Notes: generated by a model not told the origin, from the letters alone. A DNA stretch of 64,000 nt from DASZQY01 sp963843565 (GCA_963843565.1 CAWJKY010000003.1:3092827-3156826); one strand, 5' to 3'. Positions 33,383 through 44,382 are shown, counted from the first letter of the stretch. A program made the numbers and translations.

Positions 33383-35437
33383 ATGACAACCCCCGCGACG
33401 AAACCGCTCCGCTACCGCCAGATTCACCTCGACTTCCACACCTCGGAGCACATTCCCGGTGTCGGGTCCGCGTTCGACGCGGCCGATTTCGTCGCGACGC
33501 TCCGCTCGGCGCACGTCGATTCGATCACCCTGTTCGCCAAGTGCCATCACGGCTGGTCGTACTACCCGACCGAAGTTGGCAAGCCGCACCCCCATCTCGC
33601 GCGTCCCGACCTCCTCGGCGACATGATCGCCGCGCTGAAGCCGGCCGACATCGAGGCGCCGGTCTATATCTCGGTACAGTGGGACGAACTCACGGCGCGC
33701 GAGCATCCCGAATGGCGTGCGATGAGCGCGACCAATCAATACCACCACGCGCTGCCCGGCGATCCGTCGGCGGGCAAGAACCTGAGCCCGGCGTGGCACA
33801 CCATCTGCCTCAACCATGAGGGCTATCGCCGCTACGTCCTGGACCAGGCACGCGAGGTGATGAGGCGCTATGCGCCGCCGGGCCTGTTCTTCGATATCGT
33901 CCTGACACCCGATTGCGTATGCCCGGCGTGTGTGGCGCGCATGGAGGCGGAGGGCCTCGACCCGGAGAAGCCGGAAGACCGCCTCGCCAACGACGAGGCG
34001 GTCAACGAACGCTTCCGCTCGGAGACCAGCGCCGCGCTGCAGAAGGAATTCCCGGGCGTGCGCATCTTCTACAACTGCGGCCACATCCATAAGCAGGGGC
34101 CGAAGCGCTTCGCGCCCTACACGCACCTCGAACTGGAGAGCCTGCCGACGGGCGGCTGGGGCTACGACCACTTTCCATCGAGCGCCCGCTACGCGGCCCA
34201 CCTCGGCCTGGACCACGTCGGGCACACCGGCAAGTTCCACACGAGCTGGGGCGAGTTCGGCGGGTTCAAGCAGCCCGACGCGCTCGTCTTCGAGTGCGGC
34301 CAGATGGTGGCGCTTGGATCCAAGTGCCTGGTCGGCGACCAGCTCCACCCGAACGGCGCCATCAACCACGATACCTATGCCTCGATCGCGCCCGCCTACG
34401 AGCGCGTCGAAAGGCTGGAGCCCTACCTGAAGGGCGCCCGCCAGGCGTCCGAGATCGCCGTCCTGTCGGCGGAGCATTTCCATCCGGTCGGCGGGCGCAA
34501 CAACGCCAGCGACGACGGCGCGGTGCAGATGCTTCTGGAACTCAAGCATCTGTTCGACGTGATCGACGCCAGCGCGCGCTTCGAGGACTACCGGTTGATC
34601 GTCCTGCCGGACGAGATTCCCGTCGACGGCGCGCTCGCCAGGCGGCTTGGCGCCTACGTTGCCGGCGGCGGCAAGCTCATCCTGTCAGGGCGTTCGGGCC
34701 TCGGTGCGGACGGCGAATTCGCCGTCGACGCCGGTGTCAGGCACCTGCCGACGCCGGTCGCCTTCCGCCCCGTCTACGTGAAGGCGAAGGCGGAGCTCGA
34801 CCCCTCGATGACCGCGACGCCGTTCGTCGTCTACGAACAGGCAGAGACGGTGACGGCAAACGGGGCGACCGTGCTTGCCGATCTGCTGCCGTCGTACTTC
34901 AACCGCACCTACCAGCACTTCTGCTCGCACCAGCACACGCCGGACGATCCCGCCGCCGAGCCGCTGGGTGTCGCCGCGACAATCCATAACGGCATCGGCT
35001 ACGTCGCCTTTCCGATCTTCCGCCTCTATCACGCGGTGGGACAGCCGCTTTACAAGTACATCGTGCGCGGGCTGATCGACCGCCTGATGCCCGGCCCCGC
35101 CATCCGGACCACGCTTCCCTCGTCGGTCCGGGCGAGCCTCGTGCACCAGACCGGGGAACATCGGGACATCCTGCACCTCCTCTACGGGGCGCCGCAGGTG
35201 CGCGGCAAGGAATTGCGCGGCGACGACGGATCGCGGCGCGTCATGGAGATGATCGAGGACATTCCGGCCCTCGGCCCCTCGACGACGAGCGTCAAATTGT
35301 CCGGTGCCCCGACCCGCGTCTTCGACGCATTGAGCGGCGCGGACGTTGCATGGCGGAAGGCAGATGACGGGCGCATCGAGGTCACGCTCCCCGGTCTTCA
35401 CATTCATGCGGCGGTGGTCTTCGAGGGCACGGTATGA
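33383..35437 (+). CDS. GHL6-type glycoside hydrolase with beta-galactosidase-like trimerisation domain
   Basis: This protein of 684 residues has no signal peptide, so it is probably cytoplasmic. Residues about 10-330 look like the hypothetical glycosyl hydrolase 6 (GHL6) TIM barrel: YRQIHLDFHTSEHIPGVGS, then FAKCHHGWSYYPTEVGKPHPH. A Rossmann-like trimerisation domain of the GH42 type follows (about 355-560; LPDEIPVDGALARRLGAYV, then GGGKLILSG), and a beta-rich end. It overlaps lacI by four bases. The barrel is related to fucosidase- and galactosidase-like enzymes, but the reaction is not established for this subfamily as far as I know. Confidence 0.82.
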   Translation: MTTPATKPLRYRQIHLDFHTSEHIPGVGSAFDAADFVATLRSAHVDSITLFAKCHHGWSYYPTEVGKPHPHLARPDLLGDMIAALKPADIEAPVYISVQWDELTAREHPEWRAMSATNQYHHALPGDPSAGKNLSPAWHTICLNHEGYRRYVLDQAREVMRRYAPPGLFFDIVLTPDCVCPACVARMEAEGLDPEKPEDRLANDEAVNERFRSETSAALQKEFPGVRIFYNCGHIHKQGPKRFAPYTHLELESLPTGGWGYDHFPSSARYAAHLGLDHVGHTGKFHTSWGEFGGFKQPDALVFECGQMVALGSKCLVGDQLHPNGAINHDTYASIAPAYERVERLEPYLKGARQASEIAVLSAEHFHPVGGRNNASDDGAVQMLLELKHLFDVIDASARFEDYRLIVLPDEIPVDGALARRLGAYVAGGGKLILSGRSGLGADGEFAVDAGVRHLPTPVAFRPVYVKAKAELDPSMTATPFVVYEQAETVTANGATVLADLLPSYFNRTYQHFCSHQHTPDDPAAEPLGVAATIHNGIGYVAFPIFRLYHAVGQPLYKYIVRGLIDRLMPGPAIRTTLPSSVRASLVHQTGEHRDILHLLYGAPQVRGKELRGDDGSRRVMEMIEDIPALGPSTTSVKLSGAPTRVFDALSGADVAWRKADDGRIEVTLPGLHIHAAVVFEGTV

Positions 35438-36558
35438 GTTCACGCAAGCCGACGGACGGGAGGCAAGTTCGCACGCCCGGTGGCGGGCGCGCCACGGGTG
35501 CGCCGGACGCCGACGCGGCGAAGCCGCGGACCGCGACGGTCGTCGACGTCGCCAGCTCGGCGGGCGTCGCGATCGGCACGGTATCGCGCTACCTCAACGG
35601 TCACACGGTGCGCCGCGCCAACCGCGACCAGATCGAGCAGGCGATCGCGGCCCTTGGCTATCGGCGCAACGCCGTCGCCTCGGCGATGAAGACCAACGTC
35701 ACGCACATGGTGGGCTTCATGGTCCCGACGCTGAGCGAGTTCCATGCCGGCCTCCTGGAGCAGCTCAGCCGGCGGATGCGCCGCACCGGCCGGGCGGTGG
35801 TCTCCTACTGCCATGAGGATGACCCGCGCGCGATCACGGAGGGACTGGAGTTCTTCGCGTCGCACCGCGTCGATGCGCTGGTGATGGATGGCGGCAGCCT
35901 CGCCCACGACACGCTGATGCGCCTCGTCGACTCGGGCCTGATCGTCGTCCTCTACGACAACGACGTCGAAGACGTGCCGGCCGACCGCGTGTTCGTCGAC
36001 AATCGCAAGGCGAGCGCCCGCGCCGTCAATCACCTGCTCGACCTCGGCCACGAGCGCATTGGCGTCATCCACGGCAACCTGGAGAACTCGGCTGGTGTGT
36101 TGCGTCTGGCGGGCTACCGCGACGCGCTCAAGGCGCACGGCATTCGCGTCGACCCGGCGCTGATCATCGACGGCCACTGGAGCGAGGCGGGCGGCTACGC
36201 CGGCGCCCGCGAGCTGTTCGCGCTGGACGATCCGCCGACCGCCGTGTTCGGCTCGAACTACAACATCACCATTGGCCTGCTGACCTGGGTGCGCGAGCAC
36301 GGCATGCGCGTTCCGGGCGACCTTTCGGTGGTGAGCTTCGACGACGTGCCCGCCTTCACCATGCACGAGCCGGGCATCACGGCCGTCGGCCAGCCGGTCG
36401 GCAAGCTCGCCGATACGATCACCACGTTGCTCGGCGCGCGCCTGGCTTCGCCGGACGCGATGGGCCGGCGGACCGTGCTGGTCGACTGCGACATCATCCT
36501 GCGCGGATCGACACGCCGTCTGGCCCGTCTGCGGCCGGTCGGCAAGACAGGAAGCTGA
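35434..36558 (+). CDS. LacI-family transcriptional regulator, sugar locus 2
   Basis: This regulator of 374 residues has an unusual basic/proline-rich extension of about 30 residues, then a helix-turn-helix (VVDVASSAGVAIGTVSRYLNG), a hinge (RNAVASAMKTNVTHMVG) and an effector domain. Its gene lies inside the operon between a hydrolase (ATGA overlap) and the ATPase (five-base gap), so it is likely autoregulated. The palindromes at 30194-30225 are the obvious candidate targets. Effector unknown; fucose or a fucosylated oligosaccharide is a reasonable guess. Confidence 0.92.
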   Translation: MSSRKPTDGRQVRTPGGGRATGAPDADAAKPRTATVVDVASSAGVAIGTVSRYLNGHTVRRANRDQIEQAIAALGYRRNAVASAMKTNVTHMVGFMVPTLSEFHAGLLEQLSRRMRRTGRAVVSYCHEDDPRAITEGLEFFASHRVDALVMDGGSLAHDTLMRLVDSGLIVVLYDNDVEDVPADRVFVDNRKASARAVNHLLDLGHERIGVIHGNLENSAGVLRLAGYRDALKAHGIRVDPALIIDGHWSEAGGYAGARELFALDDPPTAVFGSNYNITIGLLTWVREHGMRVPGDLSVVSFDDVPAFTMHEPGITAVGQPVGKLADTITTLLGARLASPDAMGRRTVLVDCDIILRGSTRRLARLRPVGKTGS

Positions 36559-36563
36559 CCGGC

Positions 36564-37628
36564 ATGGCAAGCGTCAACCTCAAGGACGTCAGCAAGGCAT
36601 TCGGCGCCGTCCAGGTGATCGAAGGGCTCAACCTCGGTATCGAGGACGGTGCTTTCACCGTCTTCGTCGGCCCGTCCGGATGCGGAAAGTCGACGCTGCT
36701 CAGGCTGATCGCCGGGCTCGAGGAATTGACCGGCGGTGCCGTCGAAATCGGCGGGCGCAACGTCAACAACGCCGATCCGATCGAGCGCGGCGTCGCAATG
36801 GTGTTCCAGAACTACGCCCTCTACCCGCACATGACCGTCGAGCAGAACATCGGCTTCTCGTTGAAGATGGCGCGGGTGCACAAGGCCGAGATCACGGAGC
36901 GCGTCGCCGCTGCCGCGCGCACGCTTCAGGTCGAAGAGCTGCTCAAGCGCCGGCCGGCGCAGCTTTCCGGCGGCCAGCGCCAGCGCGTCGCGATCGGGCG
37001 CGCGATCGTGCGCCAGCCGGAGGTCTTTCTGTTCGACGAACCGCTGTCGAATCTCGACGCTGAATTGCGCGTGTCGATGCGCGTCGAGATTGCCAAGCTG
37101 CATCAGCAGCTTGGCGCGACGATGATCTACGTTACTCACGATCAGACCGAAGCGATGACGCTCGCCGACCAGATCGTGGTCATGCGCTCCGGCAGGATCG
37201 AGCAGGTCGGCCAGCCCGATCAGCTCTACGAAGACCCGGACAATCTGTTCGTCGCCGGTTTCATCGGCTCGCCGCGCATGAATTTCCTCAAGGCGAAGCT
37301 GGCCGACGGCAAGGCTTCGCTCGACGCGGGCGGCTCGGTGGCGGCGCGCGGTCTCGATACCGGCGGGGACATCTTGGTCGGGCTCCGGCCCGAGCATTTC
37401 GTCACCTCTGAATCCGCCGACCTCGTCTTCGATTTTCACGTCGACGTGGTCGAGTACCTGGGCGGCACCCGCTATCTCTACGGGACGGCCAAGTCCGGCG
37501 AGGCGCTCATCGTCGAAGCGCGTGAAGATCACTCGATCAAGGCCGGCGCCAACGTGAAGATCGGCGCGCCGGCGACGCGGGCGCTGCTGTTCGATCCCGC
37601 GGGCGCCCGGCTTCGCCCCGCCGCATGA
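36564..37628 (+). CDS. Sugar ABC transporter ATP-binding protein, MalK/UgpC type, sugar locus 2
   Basis: This cytoplasmic ATPase of 354 residues has Walker A GPSGCGKST, signature LSGGQRQRVAIGRAI, Walker B FLFDEPLSNLD, switch YVTHDQTEAMT and a carboxy-terminal OB-fold region (GLRPEHF). It should energise the permeases at 31591-33380. It is clearly paralogous to the locus 1 ATPase at 15835. Its stop overlaps the GH95 start by four bases (ATGA), tying fucosidase synthesis to the importer. Confidence 0.94.
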   Translation: MASVNLKDVSKAFGAVQVIEGLNLGIEDGAFTVFVGPSGCGKSTLLRLIAGLEELTGGAVEIGGRNVNNADPIERGVAMVFQNYALYPHMTVEQNIGFSLKMARVHKAEITERVAAAARTLQVEELLKRRPAQLSGGQRQRVAIGRAIVRQPEVFLFDEPLSNLDAELRVSMRVEIAKLHQQLGATMIYVTHDQTEAMTLADQIVVMRSGRIEQVGQPDQLYEDPDNLFVAGFIGSPRMNFLKAKLADGKASLDAGGSVAARGLDTGGDILVGLRPEHFVTSESADLVFDFHVDVVEYLGGTRYLYGTAKSGEALIVEAREDHSIKAGANVKIGAPATRALLFDPAGARLRPAA

Positions 37629-39907
37629 CAACGCCCGGTCACGTCCTCTGGTACCGGCGGCCCGCCGTCGAATGGACCGAGGCGCTTCCGGTCGGCAACG
37701 GGCGCCTCGGCGCGATGGTGTTCGGCGGTGTCGGCCAGGAGCAGCTGCAGATCAACGAAGACACGCTGTGGTCGGGCGGGCCCTACCAGCCGACCAACCC
37801 GGAGGCGCTGCAGCATCTCGCCGAGGTGCGGCGACTCATCTTCGCCGGCCGCTACGCCGAGGCCGAGGCGCTCGCCAACCGGTATCTGATGGCGCGGCCC
37901 CACCTCCAGATGTCCTACCAGCCGGCCGGCGACCTGTGGCTCGACTTTCCGCACGACACGGACGAGGACTACCGGCGCGACCTCGACCTCGACCGTGCCG
38001 TGGCGACGACCACCTACACCGTCGCGGGCGTACGCTACCGGCGCGAGGTGTTCGTGTCGCCGGTCGATCAGGTGCTGGTCCTGCGGATTTCCGCCGACCG
38101 GGCAGGGGCGATCTCCGCGACGGTCCGGCTGACAAGCGAGCAGGCGGGCGAGACCACGGTCGTCGCTCCCGATACGCTGGCGTTCAGGGGCGCCAGCAAA
38201 TCGCAGCATGGGGTTCCCGCCGCCCTCAGCTTCGCGGTTCATGCGCGGGTTTTCGCCGACGGTGGTGAAGTTCGCGGCGCCGACGGTGCGCTCAGAATCG
38301 TGGGTACGGATTCGTTGCTGCTCATCCTCGGTGCGGCGACCAGCTTCCGCTGCTACGACGATACGGGCGGGGACCCGGACGCGGCGGTCGCCACCCATCT
38401 CGACGGGGCGGCCGCGAAGCCGTTCGATGAATTGCTGGGAGCTCACGTCGCCGAGCACCAGCGCCTCTTTCATCGCCTGGCCATCGACCTCGGCACGACG
38501 CCCGCCGCGTCGCTGCCCACCGACGAACGGATCGCGCTGAACCCTGCCCAGCCGGACCCGGCGCTCGCCGCCCTCTACGTCCAGTTCGCCCGCTACCTGA
38601 TGATCTGTTCGTCGCGCCCCGGCACCCAGGCCGTGACGCTGCAAGGGATCTGGAACAAGGAAACCGAGCCGCCCTGGGGCAGCAAATACACCTGCAACAT
38701 CAATCTGCAGATGCACTACTGGCTGCCCGATCCGGCCAACCTCGCCGAATGCTTCGAACCGCTGATCTCGCTGGTCGAGGACGTGGCCGTCACTGGCGCC
38801 GAGATGGCGCGCGCGCACTATGGCGCCGGCGGCTGGGTCCTCCACCACAACACCGACCTGTGGCGCGCGACCGGTCCGATCGATGGCGCGAAGTGGGGCC
38901 TGTGGCCGACCGGTGGGGCGTGGCTCTGCGCCCAGCTCTGGGATCACGTCGCCTACGCCGGCGACGACGCGCTGGTCGCGCGCCTCTATCCGCTGCTCAA
39001 GGGCGCCGCCGAATTCATCCTCGACGTTCTCATGCCGCTCCCCGGGACCGATTTCCTCGTCACCAACCCGTCGCTTTCACCGGAAAATTTCCATCCGAAC
39101 GGCGCTGCCATCTGCGCGGGACCGACCATGGACAACCAGATCATCCGCGATCTGTTCACGGCGGCGGCGGAAGCGTCGCTTCATCTTGATCGCGACGGCG
39201 CCTTCAGGGAGGCGGTCTTGAAGGCGCGCGATCGCTTGCCGCCGCATCGCACCGGCAAGGCCGGGCAGCTTCAGGAGTGGCTTGAGGACTGGGACATGGA
39301 CGCGCCGGAAATCCACCACCGGCACGTCTCGCATCTCTATGGGCTCTATCCGAGCTGGCAGATCGACCGCGCCGCGACACCCGATCTTGCCGCCGCGGCG
39401 CGGCGGTCGCTCGAAATCCGCGGCGACAACGCCACCGGATGGGGGATCGGCTGGCGCCTGAACCTGTGGGCGCGTCTCGGCGACGGCGATCATGCGCACG
39501 ACGTGTTGACCCTGCTGCTCAGCCCCGAACGCACCTATCCGAACCTCTTCGACGCTCATCCGCCGTTTCAGATCGACGGCAACTTCGGCGGTGCTGCGGG
39601 CATCCTTGAAATGCTTGTTCAGTCGCGCGCGGGGCACCTCGATCTGCTGCCCGCCCTGCCGCACGCCTGGCCGAGCGGGCGGTTGTCGGGGGTGCGGGCG
39701 CGCGGCGGCCTCGAGCTCGATCTCGCCTGGAAGGATGGCGCGCTCGTGGAAGCCGTGCTCTCGACGTCCCGCGCGGGCAGGACGCGGGTCACCAGCGGGG
39801 GCAGCGACCTGATCGTCGATCACCCCGCTGGGGCGACGGTGCGCGTGTCACGGCAGCCCGGCGGCGGGCTGGAGCTGAAATCCCTTGGGGATCGGCGAAG
39901 CGCCTGA
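37625..39907 (+). CDS. GH95 alpha-L-fucosidase-like glycoside hydrolase (cytoplasmic)
   Basis: This hydrolase of 760 residues has no signal peptide. Its amino-terminal beta domain starts LWYRRPAVEWTEALPVGNGRLGAM, the GH95 opening. The (alpha/alpha)6 catalytic part carries Asn358 and Asn360 (TCNINLQM), Glu487 (NPSLSPEN) and Asp651 (FQIDGNFGG), matching the inverting GH95 catalytic set (Asn, Asn, Glu, Asp). GH95 enzymes release alpha-1,2-linked L-fucose or, in some cases, alpha-L-galactose. A His follows NINLQM where I expect Asn in many members. It is last in the importer operon, so the substrate is probably imported intact. Confidence 0.92.
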   Translation: MTTPGHVLWYRRPAVEWTEALPVGNGRLGAMVFGGVGQEQLQINEDTLWSGGPYQPTNPEALQHLAEVRRLIFAGRYAEAEALANRYLMARPHLQMSYQPAGDLWLDFPHDTDEDYRRDLDLDRAVATTTYTVAGVRYRREVFVSPVDQVLVLRISADRAGAISATVRLTSEQAGETTVVAPDTLAFRGASKSQHGVPAALSFAVHARVFADGGEVRGADGALRIVGTDSLLLILGAATSFRCYDDTGGDPDAAVATHLDGAAAKPFDELLGAHVAEHQRLFHRLAIDLGTTPAASLPTDERIALNPAQPDPALAALYVQFARYLMICSSRPGTQAVTLQGIWNKETEPPWGSKYTCNINLQMHYWLPDPANLAECFEPLISLVEDVAVTGAEMARAHYGAGGWVLHHNTDLWRATGPIDGAKWGLWPTGGAWLCAQLWDHVAYAGDDALVARLYPLLKGAAEFILDVLMPLPGTDFLVTNPSLSPENFHPNGAAICAGPTMDNQIIRDLFTAAAEASLHLDRDGAFREAVLKARDRLPPHRTGKAGQLQEWLEDWDMDAPEIHHRHVSHLYGLYPSWQIDRAATPDLAAAARRSLEIRGDNATGWGIGWRLNLWARLGDGDHAHDVLTLLLSPERTYPNLFDAHPPFQIDGNFGGAAGILEMLVQSRAGHLDLLPALPHAWPSGRLSGVRARGGLELDLAWKDGALVEAVLSTSRAGRTRVTSGGSDLIVDHPAGATVRVSRQPGGGLELKSLGDRRSA

Positions 39908-40038
39908 CCTGAACGCGCGACGTCATCTCGCACGAGGTCAACGGCGTCGGTCGTGACGCGGGCGAGCGCTGGCGCTCCGCTCCGCGATTGGCTTGATCAT
40001 GAAGGTATCCCCAGAATACCGCCGTTTCGGCTGTTCAT

Positions 40039-40114
<76 letters not shown>

Positions 40115-40324
40115 GACCGATCTGGGTTGTCCGCGCCCTGGGTGCCCTCAGGGCATCCCGGCGCGAAGCCGCGCCATTTACGAGGCGGCCGTACGGAGTG
40201 TCAAGAATTCTGGCACCCGGTGGCGGCGACCGGCCCGGTGGGGTTGCGGCGCTTTGGGCCGCGGCTTACATGAGGGCACCCCGGCGCGACGGATTCTTTT
40301 TCGGCCCACACGCAGGAACCGGCG

Positions 40325-40615
40325 ATGTATTCCATCCTCTGGCTCATCTCGACGATCATCCAGATCTACATCTATCTGCTGATCGCCGCGGCGGTGCTCT
40401 CGTGGCTCATCGCCTTCAACGTGGTCAACACCCGCAATTCGGCGGTCGCCGTGATTGTCGACACGCTGTGGCGGCTGACCGAGCCGGCGCTGGCGCCAAT
40501 CCGGCGGGTGCTGCCGAATTTCGGCGGTCTCGATCTGTCGCCGGTGGTCCTGATCCTGCTCCTCTACTTTGCGCGGATGCTGCTCTTCGAGCTGTTCTTC
40601 GGCATCGTCGGGTGA
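40325..40615 (+). CDS. YggT-family membrane protein
   Basis: This small inner-membrane protein of 96 residues has two hydrophobic helices (about 5-25 and 65-92) and the YggT pattern ALAPIRRVLPNFGGLDLSPV. The family is linked to cell-division or osmotic functions in some bacteria, but its biochemical role is not settled. It overlaps the DUF167 gene by four bases (GTGA); this pair is a very common neighbourhood. Confidence 0.92.
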   Translation: MYSILWLISTIIQIYIYLLIAAAVLSWLIAFNVVNTRNSAVAVIVDTLWRLTEPALAPIRRVLPNFGGLDLSPVVLILLLYFARMLLFELFFGIVG

Positions 40616-40941
40616 TCGCGTCCGCGTCGCCGCCGTACAGACTGGAAGCGGGGGCGGTGCGGCTGACAGTCCGGCTGACGCCCAAGGCCGACCGCGACAG
40701 GATTGACGGGATCGGCCAGCTCGACGATGGACGCGCGGTGGCGCGGATCCGCGTGCGAGCTGTGCCGGCGGATGGGGCGGCCAATGCGGCGCTGATCGCG
40801 GTCATCGCCAAGGCGCTGCGCCGCCCGAAATCCTCCGTCGAGATCGTTTCCGGCCACAGCCAGCGTGTGAAGCAGGTGCGGGTCGCGGGCGATCCGGGCG
40901 CGCTGGTGCCGTTGCTGGAGGCATGGAGCAGGGAGCCATGA
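40612..40941 (+). CDS. DUF167/YggU-family protein
   Basis: This small soluble alpha/beta protein of 109 residues has the family core VRLTPKADRDRIDGI, then RVRAVPADGAANAALI and the helix IAKALRRPKSSVEIVSGHSQRVKQVRV. The GTG start overlaps the yggT stop (GTGA), and its own stop overlaps the next start (ATGA). Function unknown. Confidence 0.9.
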   Translation: MIASASPPYRLEAGAVRLTVRLTPKADRDRIDGIGQLDDGRAVARIRVRAVPADGAANAALIAVIAKALRRPKSSVEIVSGHSQRVKQVRVAGDPGALVPLLEAWSREP

Positions 40942-41522
40942 AGGCTGTCGTCGCGTGGTTGTTCGCCGCGTCCGCCTTGCTCGCGGTTTCGTCGTCGGGC
41001 GCGGCGATCGCGAACGAGAAGGACAGTGCCTATACGAGCCTCAACCTCGACCAGTGCCGGCAGGCACCGACCGATCCGGACGACCCCTTGCAGAGCGGCG
41101 TGTGGTGCTGCGCCGGATATGGCGGCATCCCGGTGTGGGTCGCCGAAGGCGACGTGCGCTTCTCGGTTTCGTACGGTGGGCACGCGGCGGAGGAGCCGGC
41201 GGCGTCCCAGACGCCGGCGATGTTCAACACGATCGGCGAGACCCTTGAGTGGCGGCTGGAAAAGGACGCCGACGGGACCTGGCATCCGTTCGCGACGATC
41301 CTGCGCTACTTCACCGACGCCGGCGACGGGCAGGGGCGGCGCGGTCAGCTTCTGGTGGTGACGAAGCTCGGCGGCCGTGGCGCGGTCTGCCAGATCGCGA
41401 TTATCGACGTGCTGCTCAACCCGGACGCCAACCTTCTCGCCCGTCAGGTTGCCGACGAAGCCGCGGCCGGCTTCGACTGTGCAAAGGACGAGGTGCTGCG
41501 TCCCGGCGTCGCCCAGGAGTGA
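40938..41522 (+). CDS. Secreted hypothetical protein
   Basis: This periplasmic or secreted protein of 194 residues has a signal peptide (about 1-25, ending AAIA) and a mature part with five cysteines (LDQC, VWCC, AVC, FDC) that could form disulfides. I do not recognise the family. It is coupled by an ATGA overlap to the DUF167 gene and is convergent with the acetyltransferase gene. Confidence 0.8.
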   Translation: MKAVVAWLFAASALLAVSSSGAAIANEKDSAYTSLNLDQCRQAPTDPDDPLQSGVWCCAGYGGIPVWVAEGDVRFSVSYGGHAAEEPAASQTPAMFNTIGETLEWRLEKDADGTWHPFATILRYFTDAGDGQGRRGQLLVVTKLGGRGAVCQIAIIDVLLNPDANLLARQVADEAAAGFDCAKDEVLRPGVAQE

Positions 41523-41531
41523 CGCGGAGCC

Positions 41532-42044
41532 CTAGCCGTTGTCCCAGGCGTAGGCGATCTTGGTGAGAGGCACGTCGCCGAAGCGCTCGTTGGCGCGGGC
41601 AATCTTGCGGCCACCGGCGTTCTGGTAGAAGCGGCAGGCGTTGTCGTTGTCGGCGAGCGCCCACACGACGACCGAATCAAATCCGAAGCGCCCGAGTTCG
41701 CGCCGCGCCGCCAGGAACAGGCGCGTGCCGAGGCCGACCCCCTGATACTCAGGCTTCATGTAAAGTTCGTAGACCTCACCCTTCTGGGCGAGGTTGCGCG
41801 AGCGGTTCGGCCCGACCGTGGCGTATCCGCAGATGCTGCCGCCAACTTCCAGCACGAGGACGGCGGTGCCGCGACGAATCGCCCGGTCCCACCAACGCGC
41901 GCCGCGACGCGCGACGATCCTGTTCAGCTCCTTCGCCGGAATCATGCCGTCGTATGCGAAGTGCCAGGCGGTATCGTGTACCGCCGTGATCGCCTCTGCG
42001 TCGCGGGCCTCTGCGCGTCTGACACCGATGACGTTCGTCTTCAT
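41532..42044 (-). CDS. GNAT-family N-acetyltransferase
   Basis: This cytoplasmic acetyltransferase of 170 residues has the acetyl-CoA pyrophosphate loop YQGVGLGTRLFLAARREL and beta strand VYELYMKPEY. A carboxy-terminal NDNACRFYQNAGGRKI segment is the usual GNAT end. The ATG at 42044 (MKTNVIGVRRAE) is chosen over a TTG two codons upstream. The acceptor substrate is unknown. Confidence 0.9.
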   Translation of the reverse strand: MKTNVIGVRRAEARDAEAITAVHDTAWHFAYDGMIPAKELNRIVARRGARWWDRAIRRGTAVLVLEVGGSICGYATVGPNRSRNLAQKGEVYELYMKPEYQGVGLGTRLFLAARRELGRFGFDSVVVWALADNDNACRFYQNAGGRKIARANERFGDVPLTKIAYAWDNG

Positions 42045-42241
42045 GGACAAAGCTTATCACCGACGATCCGGCTGCAAAGGGAATCGACTCGCGGCCAAAA
42101 GGATTATTGGCGGAGTGTTGCACCATTGCTGCGGCGCCTGTTCACACTGCGGTTTCCGCGCGGGGTGCGACAGAGCGTCTGTATCCGGAAAGGGTCGTAT
42201 CGCGCGACGGCGGCACCCGGCCGAGCGCGGCGGTTGTGGCT

Positions 42242-42454
42242 TCAGATGCCGAGGCTCTTGCGGAGCGCCGCGTTGATGCGGTCCTGCCAGCCGGGGCCGT
42301 CCTCCTGAAAAGCGTCGAGGACTTCCTTGTCGATGCGCAGCGTGACCGTCTCCTTGGCGCCGGGCACGACCGGGCCCTTCGCGGGCGCCCGTGGCAGCTC
42401 CGGGGCCTTCGGCCGGAACACCGCCTCGGCGGCCTTCATCGGATCCTTGACCAT
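42242..42454 (-). CDS. BrnA-like antitoxin without a BrnT partner
   Basis: This small protein of 70 residues has a disordered amino terminus and a ribbon-helix-helix-like end (KETVTLRIDKEVLDAFQ, then GWQDRINAALRKSLG) typical of the BrnA antitoxin family. BrnT toxin genes normally lie directly upstream. Here the upstream gene is typA, whose stop is 11 bases away, so no toxin is adjacent. The ribosome site (GGAGG) is good. It may be a solitary DNA-binding regulator or a leftover antitoxin. Confidence 0.8.
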   Translation of the reverse strand: MVKDPMKAAEAVFRPKAPELPRAPAKGPVVPGAKETVTLRIDKEVLDAFQEDGPGWQDRINAALRKSLGI

Positions 42455-42465
42455 GGGCGTCCTCC

Positions 42466-44286
<1,821 letters not shown>

Positions 44287-44382
44287 GGTTCACCGGGGCG
44301 CCCGTACGCGGCCGGCGCGGCGCGGTGGTCTGCGCGCCCGCCTGTTCTTAAAGCCGCGTTTTCTTGGGGCTGTTCGCGGCGC

